A stretch of 64,000 nt of DNA, taken from CAZYFH01 sp965197395 (GTDB taxonomy: Bacteria; Acidobacteriota; Vicinamibacteria; Vicinamibacterales; UBA8438). The position numbers and the translations under genes were made by a program. The stretch is from assembly GCA_965197395.1 (NCBI GenBank), contig CBDANB010000006.1, positions 434,001-498,000 on the forward strand. Direction: 5' to 3'. The number at the start of each line of letters is the position of its first letter. The stretch's first letter is position 1. Shown in pieces: positions 7,807 to 16,774 of this stretch. The notes under the pieces are model-generated. The model was not told the origin of the DNA, ran no database searches, and saw nothing but the letters and a program-made list of their open reading frames with translations.

Positions 7807-8729
7807 TCAGACTGTCTCAGATTTGCGACTGCCTATGAGCAGGTTGTCGATCACTTTCATGATGGAGGTGTCCCATGGACGCTGCAGCGCGATCCACTTG
7901 TCTGCCCTCGCGGCGAATGCCGCGTCGCTTGCGACAGGGATGAAGAAGCCGGACATGATCTCCCTCATCATCCGCCACTCCTTGTCGACGTCGTTGGCGA
8001 TCGTCGTGGCGCCGTACAGATAGCGCAGCGTGTACTCGCGGTCGATAGGCGGCACGATGTTCGGCAGCATGTGGTGCATCACCTTCGAGTTGCCGACCAG
8101 ACTCGTGCTGCTCGCCATGATCTTCAGGCCGGAAAATATTTGGCTATATCCGAGTTTCTCAAAGGGCGTAAGTACCTGATATCCCTGTCTTTCCTGGGTA
8201 AATCGAGCGTTCGGCCTGCACAGGTCGGCCGCTTCGATGTGAACATAGTCATTCACGGGTCGACTGCAGTCCGAGGACGCGGCGATCTTGTCGCATACGG
8301 ATGGGCCCTGTGGAAGCTGCCGGCGCCGTGGACGCACAGAACGCGCCCACCGCACCTCGGAAAACGCTGCGCGTTTTCCACGAGCTTCCACAGGGCCTTT
8401 CCCATCAAATCATCCACGGAAAACCCAGAAAAATCCCGAAAGGCCCCAAAATAGCGTTGGGAAACCCGGATAGACCCAAATATTTGGCTCAGGGTGGACC
8501 AGTCTGCCTCGCTCATCGCGCCAGGGCCGAAACCCTGCGCCTGGGCGATCTGGTGCTCGAGGGGCTCGACGCTGGCACGGAACTCTTCGAACGTGCGCAT
8601 CTTTGAGCCGCCGGTGCCCATGCGGTGCATTCCCCACGAAGCAAGGGTTGCGTAAACGTATTCGAGGTGCTGCGGCGAAGCCGGAGCGTGCCTCGTCTCG
8701 AGCGCACGGCGATGGAAGTAGAGGCTTGG
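7807..8729 (-). pseudogene. Conserved hypothetical protein, truncated by IS21 and frame-disrupted
   Basis: No named family is recognised, but both halves look like genuine protein. The N-terminal piece (frame from 8729) has YFHRRALETRHAP, YATLASWGMHRMGTGGSKM, MSEADWSTLSQIFGSIRVSQ and FSGFSVDDLMGKALWKLVE. The C-terminal piece (frame ending 7807) has VNDYVHIEAADLC, MASSTSLVGNSKVMHHMLPN, IDREYTLRYLYG and WDTSIMKVIDNLLIG. The frame changes near 8310-8380, exactly where nested inverted repeats lie. The extreme N-terminus is lost at the IS21 left end (8730). It is next to a HEPN gene and could be part of the same accessory locus. Confidence 0.6.
8305..8396. repeat. Nested inverted repeats inside the disrupted hypothetical gene
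   Basis: Outer arms GCCCTGTGGAAGCT (8305-8318) and AGCTTCCACAGGGC (8383-8396) are perfect 14-base reverse complements. An inner pair GGAAAACGC (8359-8367) / GCGTTTTCC (8371-8379) has a 3-base loop. The structure coincides with the frame break of the host gene, so it may be the scar of a small inversion or inverted duplication. Confidence 0.8.
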
Positions 8730-8895
8730 TGCGTATTCCGGAGGATCTTGAACACCGATTCCGGGCGAACGTGAACACGGTTTCCGGGAAGTTGAACACC
8801 GATTCCGGGCATCGTGAACACCGATTCCGGTGATTGTGAACGCTCGTCGGTAGCGAGGTGAGGCACGCTGCGTCTCCCGAAAGGAGGACGCCGCG

Positions 8896-10455
8896 ATGCC
8901 AGTACCGAGGCTATCGATGAGGAAAATCCGCGAGGTTCTACGACTCAAGCACGACCGGGGCCTGAGCCACCGGGCGGTGGCGCACGCCTGCGCGATCGGC
9001 GTCGGCACGGTCACGCTCTATCTGCAGCGGGCGACCGCCTGCGGGGTGGGCTGGCCAGTGCCGGCCGAGCTGGACGATACGGCGCTCGAGGCCCGGTTGT
9101 TTCCGCGGGCCGCGCCGATGCGGGACCGGATCCGGCCCGATTGCGCGGAGATCCACCGTGAGCTCAAGCGCGTCGGGGTCACGCTGCAGCTCCTGTGGCA
9201 GGAGTATGCCCAGGTCCATCCCGACGGCTACCGCTACAGCCAGTTTTGCGAGATCTACCGGCGCTGGGCTCGGCGCCTCCGGCCGTCGATGCGTCAGGTG
9301 CATCGGGCCGGCGAGAAGACCTTCATCGACTTCTCGGGTAAACGGCCCACGGTCGTTGATCGGCGCACCGGCGAGGAACGGCCGGTCGAGCTCTTCGTCG
9401 CTGTCCTCGGGGCGAGCAGCTACACCTACGCCGAGGCGACCGCCAGCCAGCAGCTGCCGGACTGGGTCGGGGCGCACACCCGCATGGTCGCGTACTTCGG
9501 CGGCGCGACGGGCCTCTGGGTCCCGGACCAGCTGAAGAGCGCCATCACGCGGTCCTGCCGCTATGAGCCCGGCGTCAATCGCACCTACGAGGAGCTCGCC
9601 GCGCACTACGGCGCCGTCGTGGTCCCCGCCCGCCCCTACAAGGCCCGCGACAAGGCCAAGGCGGAGGCGGCCGTCCTGGTTGCCCAGCGGTGGATTCTCG
9701 CCCGCCTCCGGCACGAGACGTTCTTCAGCCTGGCCGCGCTGAACGTGGCCATCCGCGCCCTGCTCGACGAGCTCAACGACCGCCCGTTGCAGAAGCTGGG
9801 GGTCAGCCGCCGCACGCTCTATGCGCGGCTTGACCGCCCGGCACTCCAGCCCCTCCCCGCCACTCGCTACGTCGTGGCGCAGTGGAAGCCTTGCCGCGTC
9901 AACATCGATTACCACGTCGAGGTCGCACGGCACCCCTACAGCGTCCCGTACCAACTCATCCACGAGCTGGTCGAGGCGCGGTACACCACCACGACCGTCG
10001 AGCTGTTCTACAAGGGTCGGCCGCTGACGTCGCATCGTCGGCGCTATGACGGGCAGCCCTCCACCAAGCCGGAGCACATGCCCAGGGCCCACCGGGCGCA
10101 TGCCGAGTGGACCCCGTCGCGGCTCATCCGCTGGGCTGAGCAGACCGGCCCCGCCACGGGGCGGCTCGTTGCCGAGATCCTGCAGCGCCGCCCGCACCCT
10201 GAGCAGGGCTATCGCGCCTGTCTGGGGATCATGCGCCTGGGCCGGACGTACGGCGACGCACGGCTCGAGGCCGCCAGCGCGCGCGCCGTCGCCCTCGGCT
10301 CGTACCGCTATCGCACCATCAAGAACATCCTCGCCTCGGCCCAGGACCGCCTGCCCCTGGAGGCCCCGCCGGAGGCGACCCCGACGCCCACGCACGCCAA
10401 CATCCGCGGCGCCGCCTACTATGCGCCGCCCACCCCCGAGGAAGACCGATGCTGA
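8896..10455 (+). CDS. istA: IS21 transposase IstA
   Basis: 519 residues. An N-terminal HTH (LRLKHDRGLSHRAVAHACAI, residues about 16-35) precedes an rve-type DDE integrase core: KTFIDFSGKR (first D), WVPDQLKSAITRS (second D) and YKARDKAKAEAAVLVAQRW (E region), then the usual C-terminal Mu-like domain. The ATG at 8896 has AAAGGAGG 8 nt upstream. The stop overlaps the istB start (ATGCTGA), indicating translational coupling. The frame is intact. Confidence 0.95.
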   Translation: MPVPRLSMRKIREVLRLKHDRGLSHRAVAHACAIGVGTVTLYLQRATACGVGWPVPAELDDTALEARLFPRAAPMRDRIRPDCAEIHRELKRVGVTLQLLWQEYAQVHPDGYRYSQFCEIYRRWARRLRPSMRQVHRAGEKTFIDFSGKRPTVVDRRTGEERPVELFVAVLGASSYTYAEATASQQLPDWVGAHTRMVAYFGGATGLWVPDQLKSAITRSCRYEPGVNRTYEELAAHYGAVVVPARPYKARDKAKAEAAVLVAQRWILARLRHETFFSLAALNVAIRALLDELNDRPLQKLGVSRRTLYARLDRPALQPLPATRYVVAQWKPCRVNIDYHVEVARHPYSVPYQLIHELVEARYTTTTVELFYKGRPLTSHRRRYDGQPSTKPEHMPRAHRAHAEWTPSRLIRWAEQTGPATGRLVAEILQRRPHPEQGYRACLGIMRLGRTYGDARLEAASARAVALGSYRYRTIKNILASAQDRLPLEAPPEATPTPTHANIRGAAYYAPPTPEEDRC

Positions 10456-11210
10456 TTGAACAGACGCTCGAGAAACTGCACGCCATGAAGCTCAGCGCCA
10501 TGGCCGAGGCCGTCCAGCAGCCGCTCCACAGCGATGACGCCGCCACGCTCAGCTTTGAGGACCGCCTCGGGCTGCTGGTCGACGCCGAGTGGACCGCCCG
10601 CGAGCAACGGAAGCTCCAGCGACGGCTGCACACGGCCAAGCTCCGCTATGCCACCGCCGCGCTTGAGGCGGTCGACTTCACCCACCCCCGCCGACTCCAC
10701 CGCCAGCAGGTCCTCACGCTGGGCAGCTGCGCCTGGATCGCCGAGCGCCACAACCTACTGATCACCGGGCCGACCGGCATCGGCAAGAGCTTCCTCGCCT
10801 GTGCCTTCATCGAGCGGGCGTGTCGGCGCGGCTTCACGGCGCGCTACGTCCGCATGCCGCGCGTGCTGCACGAGGTGGCGGTCGGCCGGGGGGATGGGTC
10901 CTACACGCGGCTGCTGGCGCGCCTCGCCAAGCTCGATCTGCTCGCGATCGACGACTGGCTGCTCGCGCCGCTGCGCGACGCCGAGCGGCGCGACCTCACC
11001 GAGATCATCGAAGACCGGGCCGAACGGGCCTCCACCCTCATCGCCAGCCAGCTCCCCGTGACCGACTGGCATGCCGGGATCGGGGACCCGAACCAAGCCG
11101 ACGCGATCTGCGACCGGCTGCTCCACGATGCGCACCGCCTCGAGCTGAAGGGTTCCTCGATGCGGCGCACGAACGCGTCCCCGACGCCACCGCCGCAGGC
11201 CACGCCGTGA
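10449..11210 (+). CDS. istB: IS21 helper ATPase IstB
   Basis: 253 residues, a DnaC-like AAA+ protein with Walker A GPTGIGKSFLACAF (residues about 101-114) and a Walker-B-like LDLLAIDDWLLAPL. It assembles on target DNA and stimulates IstA-mediated strand transfer. The start overlaps the istA stop by 7 bases. The N-terminal IS21_IstB region (LEKLHAMKLSAMAEAVQQ) is typical, and the length matches the family. Confidence 0.95.
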   Translation: MLIEQTLEKLHAMKLSAMAEAVQQPLHSDDAATLSFEDRLGLLVDAEWTAREQRKLQRRLHTAKLRYATAALEAVDFTHPRRLHRQQVLTLGSCAWIAERHNLLITGPTGIGKSFLACAFIERACRRGFTARYVRMPRVLHEVAVGRGDGSYTRLLARLAKLDLLAIDDWLLAPLRDAERRDLTEIIEDRAERASTLIASQLPVTDWHAGIGDPNQADAICDRLLHDAHRLELKGSSMRRTNASPTPPPQATP

Positions 11211-11615
11211 TCAGCACCCGGCCGACCGGCGGCTGCCACGGGGGGTAGACAGGTAGGGCGAGGTCGAGCAATCGCCTCTCAGGGCATCCTCGTCGGTCGT
11301 TTCGAGGCCGAGGCCTATGGATCCTGCCAGCGGTATGGAAAACGCGTTCGGGCGCCCAGGAGGACAGCGGCGCCAGGGCACGCGTTTCCCACACCGCTTT
11401 GGACGGCGCACACGGCGCGCCGCCCACAGGCTCCACAGGGTCATCATCTGCATGCACAAACACGACAACGCGAGTAGGATATCCAAGACCCGTGACGACC
11501 ACGATGGAAGGAGACTGACCGACACACGTCGCTTCGCTCCGACGAGCGTTCACCTTCGTCGGAATCGGCGTTCACGATCCTCGGAATCCGTGTTCAACTT
11601 CAGCGGAATACGCAA

Positions 11616-12747
11616 TTCGCGAACCCTGAGGAAGTCCTGACCTTTCGGGTCGCGATCCCGACGGCTGAAATCGAGGACGACGTCGCCGTCGTCCTCGCCT
11701 ACGAAGACATGTGGCGCCGACTCCAGGCGATCCCCGGGGTGACGTCGGTAGGTGCCTCGACCGCATTGACCATCAGCCCGGGCGGCACCACCGTCGTGGT
11801 TGGCGTGGAGGACTTCCCTCCCCCCGCTGGCCAATATGCCCCCGTGAGGCAGGTGGAGTGGATCACGGGGGACTACTTCGAGGCCATGCAGAACCCGATC
11901 CTCGCGGGGCGCTCCATCGAGTGGTCGGCCGTCCACGCTCGGTCCCCGGTAGCCGTCGTCACGGAGAGCTTTGCTGAGGAGCACTGGGGTGATCCCACAG
12001 CCGCGCTTGGCAAGCGGATCTCGTATCGCAGCGCGGCATCGTAGGCGGCGACCGGCGACGTCGCCGACCCCGATATGGCGGGAGATCATCGGTGTGGTGG
12101 GCAACCTCCGCCACGACCTGAGTCAGCCTGCGCTGCCCATGGTCTTCTGGCCGATGGCCATGAACCTGAACGTTGGTGATGGCGTCACGATCATTTCCCG
12201 CGCCTTATCGTTCGCGGTCCGAACCAGCAGGAGCCCCGCCTCCAGCCTACTGCCCGAGGTCCGCGCGGCGGTCCGGGCTGTGAACCCGAACCTGCCTCTC
12301 GCCAATGTCCGTACCCTCGACGACATCCTCGCCCGGTCCACGATTATGGTGTGGACGTCGTACATCCTCGTCATACTCGCCATCGCGGCCGCGGTGGCGC
12401 TCGCCCTCGGCGTGGTCGGGATCTACGGCGTTATCTCGTACGGTGTGAGTCAACGCACGCGAGAGATCGGCGTGCGTATGGCGCTCGGAGCGGAGGGTCG
12501 TGCCGTGCGCCGCATGGTCCTCCGACAGGGCGTGATCCTAGCCGGCATCGGGGTCGCGGTCGGACTGGTCGGGGCCGTCGGCCTCACGAGCATCTTGTCC
12601 GCGGTGCTGTATGGAGTTGAAGCCGTGGACCCGGTCATGATGGGAGTGGTGGCGGCCATACTGGTTGCCGCGGCGCTCGTCGCCTCGTATCTGCCGGCCC
12701 TTCGAGCGTCCAGAATCGATCCCCTGGTGGCGCTACGGTTCGAGTAG
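11616..12747 (+). pseudogene. ADOP-type FtsX permease, 5' end lost at IS21, stop and frameshift
   Basis: The frame is open from the IS21 edge (FANPEEVLTFRVAIPTAEIE) through IPGVTSVGASTAL to a TAG at 12042-12044. One base later in phase, the sequence resumes as WREIIGVVGNLRHDLSQPAL and runs to the FtsX C-terminus with four membrane segments and the signature SQRTREIGVRMALGAE, ending RIDPLVALRFE. Full ADOP permeases are about 800 residues; only the second half survives, with two lesions near 12042-12070. These are orphan MacB-like permeases common in Acidobacteriota. Confidence 0.85.
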
Positions 12748-12830
12748 GGACCCGCGCGCGACCCCCCTCAAGAGACGCCGGCCCCCCGGACAGGTAGTCA
12801 GGGCGCTCGTCGATTTCAGGCCGTGCATCG

Positions 12831-13799
12831 CTAGTACGAAGGACTGCTCACCCACCATTGCGGCCCGTGACCCGGAATCACCGGTGGAAGCAACGCGTAT
12901 GGGTAGCTGTGCCCCATGCCGCTACCTAGCCATTCGTGGCCTGGACGCCGTCCCTCCAACTGCATGAGTCGGCGAATTCGGTCGGTGGTGTCGGGGTGGG
13001 TACGAAACACCGACGGTTCTGGAAGTCGCTGACCGGGCAGGAGCAGACGCTTGAGCCAGCTCGCGCGCAGCTGTTCCATTTTCACCAGCGCATTGGCCAA
13101 GCCTCGTGGATTCCCGGTCAACGTCGCCGCATCAAGGTCGGCGTCGTACTCGCGTGTCCTGGAGAGGGCGAGCTGAAGGAGGAAGCTGAGGGTCGGCGCC
13201 CCACTCAAGAGCAGGACGAGCAACCACGGGAATGTGTCGCCCCCGAGGATCAGCATTGGCAGATTGAGCAGGAACAGCAGCAGCCCCATCCACGAGAGCA
13301 TGCGAGTAAGCCGGCCGACCGCGTCAGCCAGCCCCATCACCCGCAGGTCGTTGTTTCGGATATGGCTGATTTCGTGCGCCAGCACGCCCACCAGCTCTTC
13401 CTGGTTCAACGCGTGTAGCAAGCCATCGGATAGGCAGATTGCGGAGTCATTGGGCCGTCCAACGGCGAAGGCGTTGGTGATTCGGCTGGGCACGTAGTAG
13501 AGGGCCGGCGGCCTCGAGAGCTCGGCGCGCGTGGCCAGCGCCGTCACTACCCGGAAGAGCGTCGGCGCCTCCGGTGGCGAGAGCGGGCGTGCACGATGGA
13601 GCCGGAGCACGAGCGCTGGTGACGCGCGCAGGCCCACCAGCATGAAGATCCAGCCGCTGACGAACACGCCGAGGAGACCCTCGGCTCCTGCAACCAACCA
13701 TCCGAGGGTTGCCAGCAGTCCGAGCATGCCGACAACGAGCAGCAGCGAATGGATGAAGGTGGTGACCTTCCTCTCGAGTACACGCGCTCTACGTATCAT
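12831..13799 (-). CDS. htpX: M48-family zinc metalloprotease (HtpX-like)
   Basis: 322 residues. Two N-terminal membrane segments (about 13-37 and 41-60) are followed by the protease domain with zinc motif HEISH (142-146) and the third ligand Glu in SRTREYDAD (about 217). Two further membrane helices lie at 166-185 and 190-212. It would degrade damaged inner membrane proteins. The C-terminus carries the usual HPDTTDRIRRL segment. The ATG at 13799 has only a weak ribosome site. The preceding 13842-13900 is unusually AT-rich and probably holds the promoter. Confidence 0.9.
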   Translation of the reverse strand: MIRRARVLERKVTTFIHSLLLVVGMLGLLATLGWLVAGAEGLLGVFVSGWIFMLVGLRASPALVLRLHRARPLSPPEAPTLFRVVTALATRAELSRPPALYYVPSRITNAFAVGRPNDSAICLSDGLLHALNQEELVGVLAHEISHIRNNDLRVMGLADAVGRLTRMLSWMGLLLFLLNLPMLILGGDTFPWLLVLLLSGAPTLSFLLQLALSRTREYDADLDAATLTGNPRGLANALVKMEQLRASWLKRLLLPGQRLPEPSVFRTHPDTTDRIRRLMQLEGRRPGHEWLGSGMGHSYPYALLPPVIPGHGPQWWVSSPSY

Positions 13800-13841
13800 C
13801 GGTGCACCACTTCCAATGTTCTATACGCCCATCGCCATCGA

Positions 13842-13900
13842 TTTGTTCACAATATTATTAATATACACTAATATAATATTATATTAACTATATCACTATT
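13842..13900. other. AT-rich block upstream of htpX
   Basis: About 60 bases with almost no G or C (CACAATATTATTAATATACA and similar, several overlapping TATAAT-like boxes) in otherwise GC-rich DNA. It lies between htpX on the minus strand and a NuoH stub on the plus strand. It is a plausible promoter or low-stability region for htpX. Nothing else is recognised up to 14082. Confidence 0.4.
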
Positions 13901-14082
13901 TGTCGTCGGACGAGAAAACCGATCTACAGCAACGGCGTGCGCTTCGGCGAGCCGTGACCGTCGCGTTCCGGCTAGCCATGCTGGACAGACGAAGGTCGAC
14001 CGCCAATTTGCCGCGCTGGCTGGAATTGATCACGGTCTTATGCTCGACGTCGTTCTCATCCCGCTCCTGAAAAGCCTCGTCG

Positions 14083-14439
14083 GTGATGGCCATTTTCGCG
14101 GTCGTGCCGTTTGGACCGAGCGAGCTCTTCCGCGTGGCTGACATCAACGTCGGGCTGCTGTTTGTGGTGTCCATGACATCGGTCGGCGTCTATGGGATCA
14201 TCCTGGCCGGCTCGGCCTCGAACAGCAAATACCCGCTGCTGTCGAGTCTTCGCGCGTCGGCACAGCGCATCAGCTACGAGATCGCCGTGACCATGACGCT
14301 CGTCAGCGTCATTCTGACCGCCGGCACGCTGAGCCTCGTCGAGATCGTCGAAGCGCAGTAGGCGCTCGGCTGGAAGGTCCTGATCCCGATCGCGATCGGC
14401 AACCTGGTGGCGACCGCCGTCCTCAAGGTCCTCCTATAA
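14083..14439 (+). pseudogene. NADH-quinone oxidoreductase subunit H (NuoH) remnant with internal deletion
   Basis: The frame begins at AIFAVVPFGP and runs through VADINVGLLFVVSMTSVGVY, SNSKYPLLSSLRASAQRISY and EIAVTMTLVSVILTAGTLSL, which is unmistakable NuoH core. A TAG follows at 14350-14352. In the same phase the sequence continues ALGWKVLIPIAIGNLVATAV to a TAA at 14437, the usual NuoH C-terminus. The N-terminal third and roughly 80 residues before the tail are missing. No other complex I gene is nearby, so this is a stray fragment. Confidence 0.85.
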
Positions 14440-14516
14440 CGGAGAAGGTCGAGATCCCGGCTGAACCGGAGCCGCCGGTCCGGGTGCGACGTCCCACGAG
14501 GTGAGGTCACCTGCGC

Positions 14517-15542
14517 CTAGGGAGCCGCAGTCGCTTCGACGATCTGGAACGGCGAGTGCGTCTCGGTGACCGACTTCAGTTGGAGACCGGCGGCGCGGAA
14601 CAGGTCGGCGTATTCGGACTGCGTGCGCTCTCGGCCAGGCAGCAGCGCCAACATGTTGACGTCCACCAGCTGGGCGGGCGTCGGCGTGCGGTCATCGGGG
14701 ATGACCATCTCCAGGACCAACACGCGGCCGGCCGATGGCAGCCCCCTGGCGATGTTGCTCAAGATCTTCACGCACTGCTCGTCGTTCCAGTCATGGAGGA
14801 TCTGCTTGAGAATGTAGACGTCGGCACCCCCTGGGACCGTTTCGAAGAAGTCGCCCCCGACGACATCGCAGCGCCCGGTGAGGCCGCGCGCCTCGATCGC
14901 GCTCTTGGCCCTTTCGGCGACGTTGGGCAGATCGAACACAATCCCGCCGATGTCGGCGTGCGCGTCGAGTACTGCGGACACCAGCGTTCCGCCGGAGCCA
15001 CCGATATCCGCGACCCGCTGCACGCCAACGAAGTCGACCAGGCGCACCAGCTCTCCTGCGACCAGCTCCGACAGACCCTGCATCGCCCCCATGAACGCCG
15101 TGCGCTCCGCAGGGTGATCGTCGTAGTGCTCGAAGATGCTCTTGCCGAGCATCTTCTGCGACTGGGTCTCGCCCGTTCTGACGGCGTCGATGAACGCCCC
15201 CCACGGCGCCCAGTGGCCCTCCGCAGTCTGGGCGATCGCCATGTCGCGCATCGAACCCGGGACGTTGGAGCGCAGGGTCTCTCCGATCGGGGTCAGCGAG
15301 AACTGGTCGTCGTCGTGCTGCCGCAAGACACCGACGCTGGCCGCCGCGCGCATGACCCGAAACAGCGCGCTCGGATCGGCTCCGACCTCACTCGCCAGCG
15401 CGTCGGCGCGTCGGGGCCCATCGACCAGAAGGTCGCATACGCCCAGGCGGGCGAGCGCCCCGACGGTCTGACTGACCCAGTAGCCGGTGATCATTGTGAA
15501 CATGACTTCAGGGGGCGGGGGCACTGCGCTCGAGTCAGGCAT
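14517..15542 (-). CDS. SAM-dependent O-methyltransferase (COMT-like)
   Basis: 341 residues from the ATG at 15542, preceded by GGAG 8 nt upstream; the open frame continues to 15632 but without support. An N-terminal winged-helix dimerisation domain (residues about 15-100, GALARLGVCDLLVDGPRRAD) precedes a Rossmann methyltransferase. The latter has VADIGGSGGTLVSAVL (SAM site), GGDFFETVP and LKQILHDWNDEQCVKIL (catalytic His/Asp-Trp region typical of small-molecule O-methyltransferases). The substrate cannot be inferred. Neighbours are unrelated. Confidence 0.88.
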   Translation of the reverse strand: MPDSSAVPPPPEVMFTMITGYWVSQTVGALARLGVCDLLVDGPRRADALASEVGADPSALFRVMRAAASVGVLRQHDDDQFSLTPIGETLRSNVPGSMRDMAIAQTAEGHWAPWGAFIDAVRTGETQSQKMLGKSIFEHYDDHPAERTAFMGAMQGLSELVAGELVRLVDFVGVQRVADIGGSGGTLVSAVLDAHADIGGIVFDLPNVAERAKSAIEARGLTGRCDVVGGDFFETVPGGADVYILKQILHDWNDEQCVKILSNIARGLPSAGRVLVLEMVIPDDRTPTPAQLVDVNMLALLPGRERTQSEYADLFRAAGLQLKSVTETHSPFQIVEATAAP

Positions 15543-15726
15543 CGGTTCTGTCTCCGGTTTTCGAGGAAGAAGGATTCGGTCGAGCAATGTACGACATTCG
15601 AGACCAACGTGGCGCATCGGCGGCCCGTCCAACGGTATTCCGGAAATCGCTGTCGCTCGAGCATAGAAAGGCCTATATTTCTGGCTGGGCGCTCATCGAA
15701 CGGCGAGTACCGCAAGGAGCCAGACA

Positions 15727-16614
15727 ATGAAGAAAGAACAGCAGATCGACCAGCGGGTCTTCGATCTCTATGACGAGTATTGCCACGGCGGCATGGAGCG
15801 GCGCGAGTTCTTCAGCCGTGCCGCGGCAATCACAGTCGGTGGCGTGTCGGCCCTGTGGATGGCGCAGGCGTTGATGCCGCGCTATGCCGAGGCACAGACG
15901 ATCTCCTTTACCGATTCGCGGATGAAAGGCACGTATGTCGAGTATCCGTCGCCCGGCGGCACGTCGGGGATGATGCGCGGTTATCTCGTGCAGCCGACAG
16001 GCGATGGGCCGTTTCCGTCCGTCCTGATCATTCACGAGAACCGCGGTCTGAATCCTCACATCGAAGACGTCGCGCGACGCGCGGCCGTGGCCGGCTTCCT
16101 GGCGTTGGCTCCCGACGGCCTCTCTCCGGTCGGCGGCTACCCCGGCAACGACGATGATGGCCGCACCTTGCAGCGGAGCCTCGACCCGGCGACGTTGGAT
16201 CAAGACATGATCAACAGCGCGCGGTATCTCAAGTCGCATGCGCTCTCCAATGGCCGACTCGGTGCCACGGGATTCTGCTGGGGTGGCGGCATGTCGAACC
16301 GGCTCGCTGTCGCGCTCGGCAGCGACCTGGATGCCGGCGTCCCGTTCTACGGCGCCGCAGCCGCGAGCGAGGATGTGTCCAAGATCGAGGCAGCCCTCAT
16401 GATCATTTACGCGGGCACCGATCCGCGCATCAACGCGATGTGGCCCGAGTACGAGACGGCGCTCCAGGCAGCCGGCGTCGCGCACGAGATGCACATGTTC
16501 GAGGGAACGCTGCATGGCTTTCACAACAACTCGACGCCTCGCTTCAATGAGGCGGCCGCGGCGCTGGCGTGGAATCGAACGATTGGCTTCTTCCGGCAGC
16601 AGCTCGCTGGATAG
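15727..16614 (+). CDS. Dienelactone hydrolase family protein, exported (Tat-like leader)
   Basis: 295 residues. The N-terminus resembles the YghX type, with a conserved lead (VFDLYDEYCHGGMERREFF) and a hydrophobic leader after ERREFFSRAAAITVGG. The alpha/beta hydrolase catalytic triad is Cys184 (GFCWGGG), Asp232 (AGTDPRIN) and His263 (LHGFHN). The conserved HENRGLNPHIEDVARR motif is present. The ATG at 15727 follows AAGGAG. Single gene; the following IS630 starts 160 bp downstream. Confidence 0.9.
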   Translation: MKKEQQIDQRVFDLYDEYCHGGMERREFFSRAAAITVGGVSALWMAQALMPRYAEAQTISFTDSRMKGTYVEYPSPGGTSGMMRGYLVQPTGDGPFPSVLIIHENRGLNPHIEDVARRAAVAGFLALAPDGLSPVGGYPGNDDDGRTLQRSLDPATLDQDMINSARYLKSHALSNGRLGATGFCWGGGMSNRLAVALGSDLDAGVPFYGAAAASEDVSKIEAALMIIYAGTDPRINAMWPEYETALQAAGVAHEMHMFEGTLHGFHNNSTPRFNEAAAALAWNRTIGFFRQQLAG

Positions 16615-16774
16615 TGGATCATCTCCAGGAAACGACATATGGCCGATTACCTCCTTGCTGTGCCTGACGGGTGCGACCCCAACACACAGGCCATCTCGGC
16701 CAGATTGGCAGCCTGCTGCATTTCATGCGAGATCACGACGTGCCGGGCCTGCCGGAGGCACGGGGCGTGTTCTA

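Larger units (their letters stand above)
8730..11614 (+). mobile_element. IS21-family insertion sequence, 2885 bp
   Basis: Carries istA and istB with overlapping ends. Both termini start TGCGTATTCCG (left at 8730; right as reverse complement ending 11614). Inside each end lie spaced copies of a transposase-binding repeat of the form GTGAACACCGATTCCGG: four at the left (8746-8840) and three at the right (11545-11614), which is characteristic of IS21. The flanks do not show a target duplication (GCTTGG on the left, ATTCGC on the right), and the two flanking genes are unrelated. The element has therefore taken part in a deletion or exchange after insertion. Confidence 0.92.

Noticed and set aside
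8746..8840. Regular GTGAACACCGATTCCGG repeats as CRISPR or iteron origin
   Set aside because: They match inverted copies at the other end of the IS21 element and are its transposase-binding sites.
8938..10395. Long minus-strand open frame (485 codons) opposite istA
   Set aside because: Antisense shadow of a GC-rich gene; composition is Arg/Gly/Leu-rich and no motif is seen, whereas istA has full domain structure.
8721..11625. Target duplication for the IS21 element
   Set aside because: Bases adjacent to the ends (GCTTGG left, ATTCGC right) do not match at 4-8 bp.
12042..14352. TAG codons inside the ADOP (12042) and NuoH (14350) fragments as recoded amber codons
   Set aside because: Both genes also carry frameshifts or deletions and truncated ends, so they are simple pseudogenes. 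TAG is used as a normal stop throughout.
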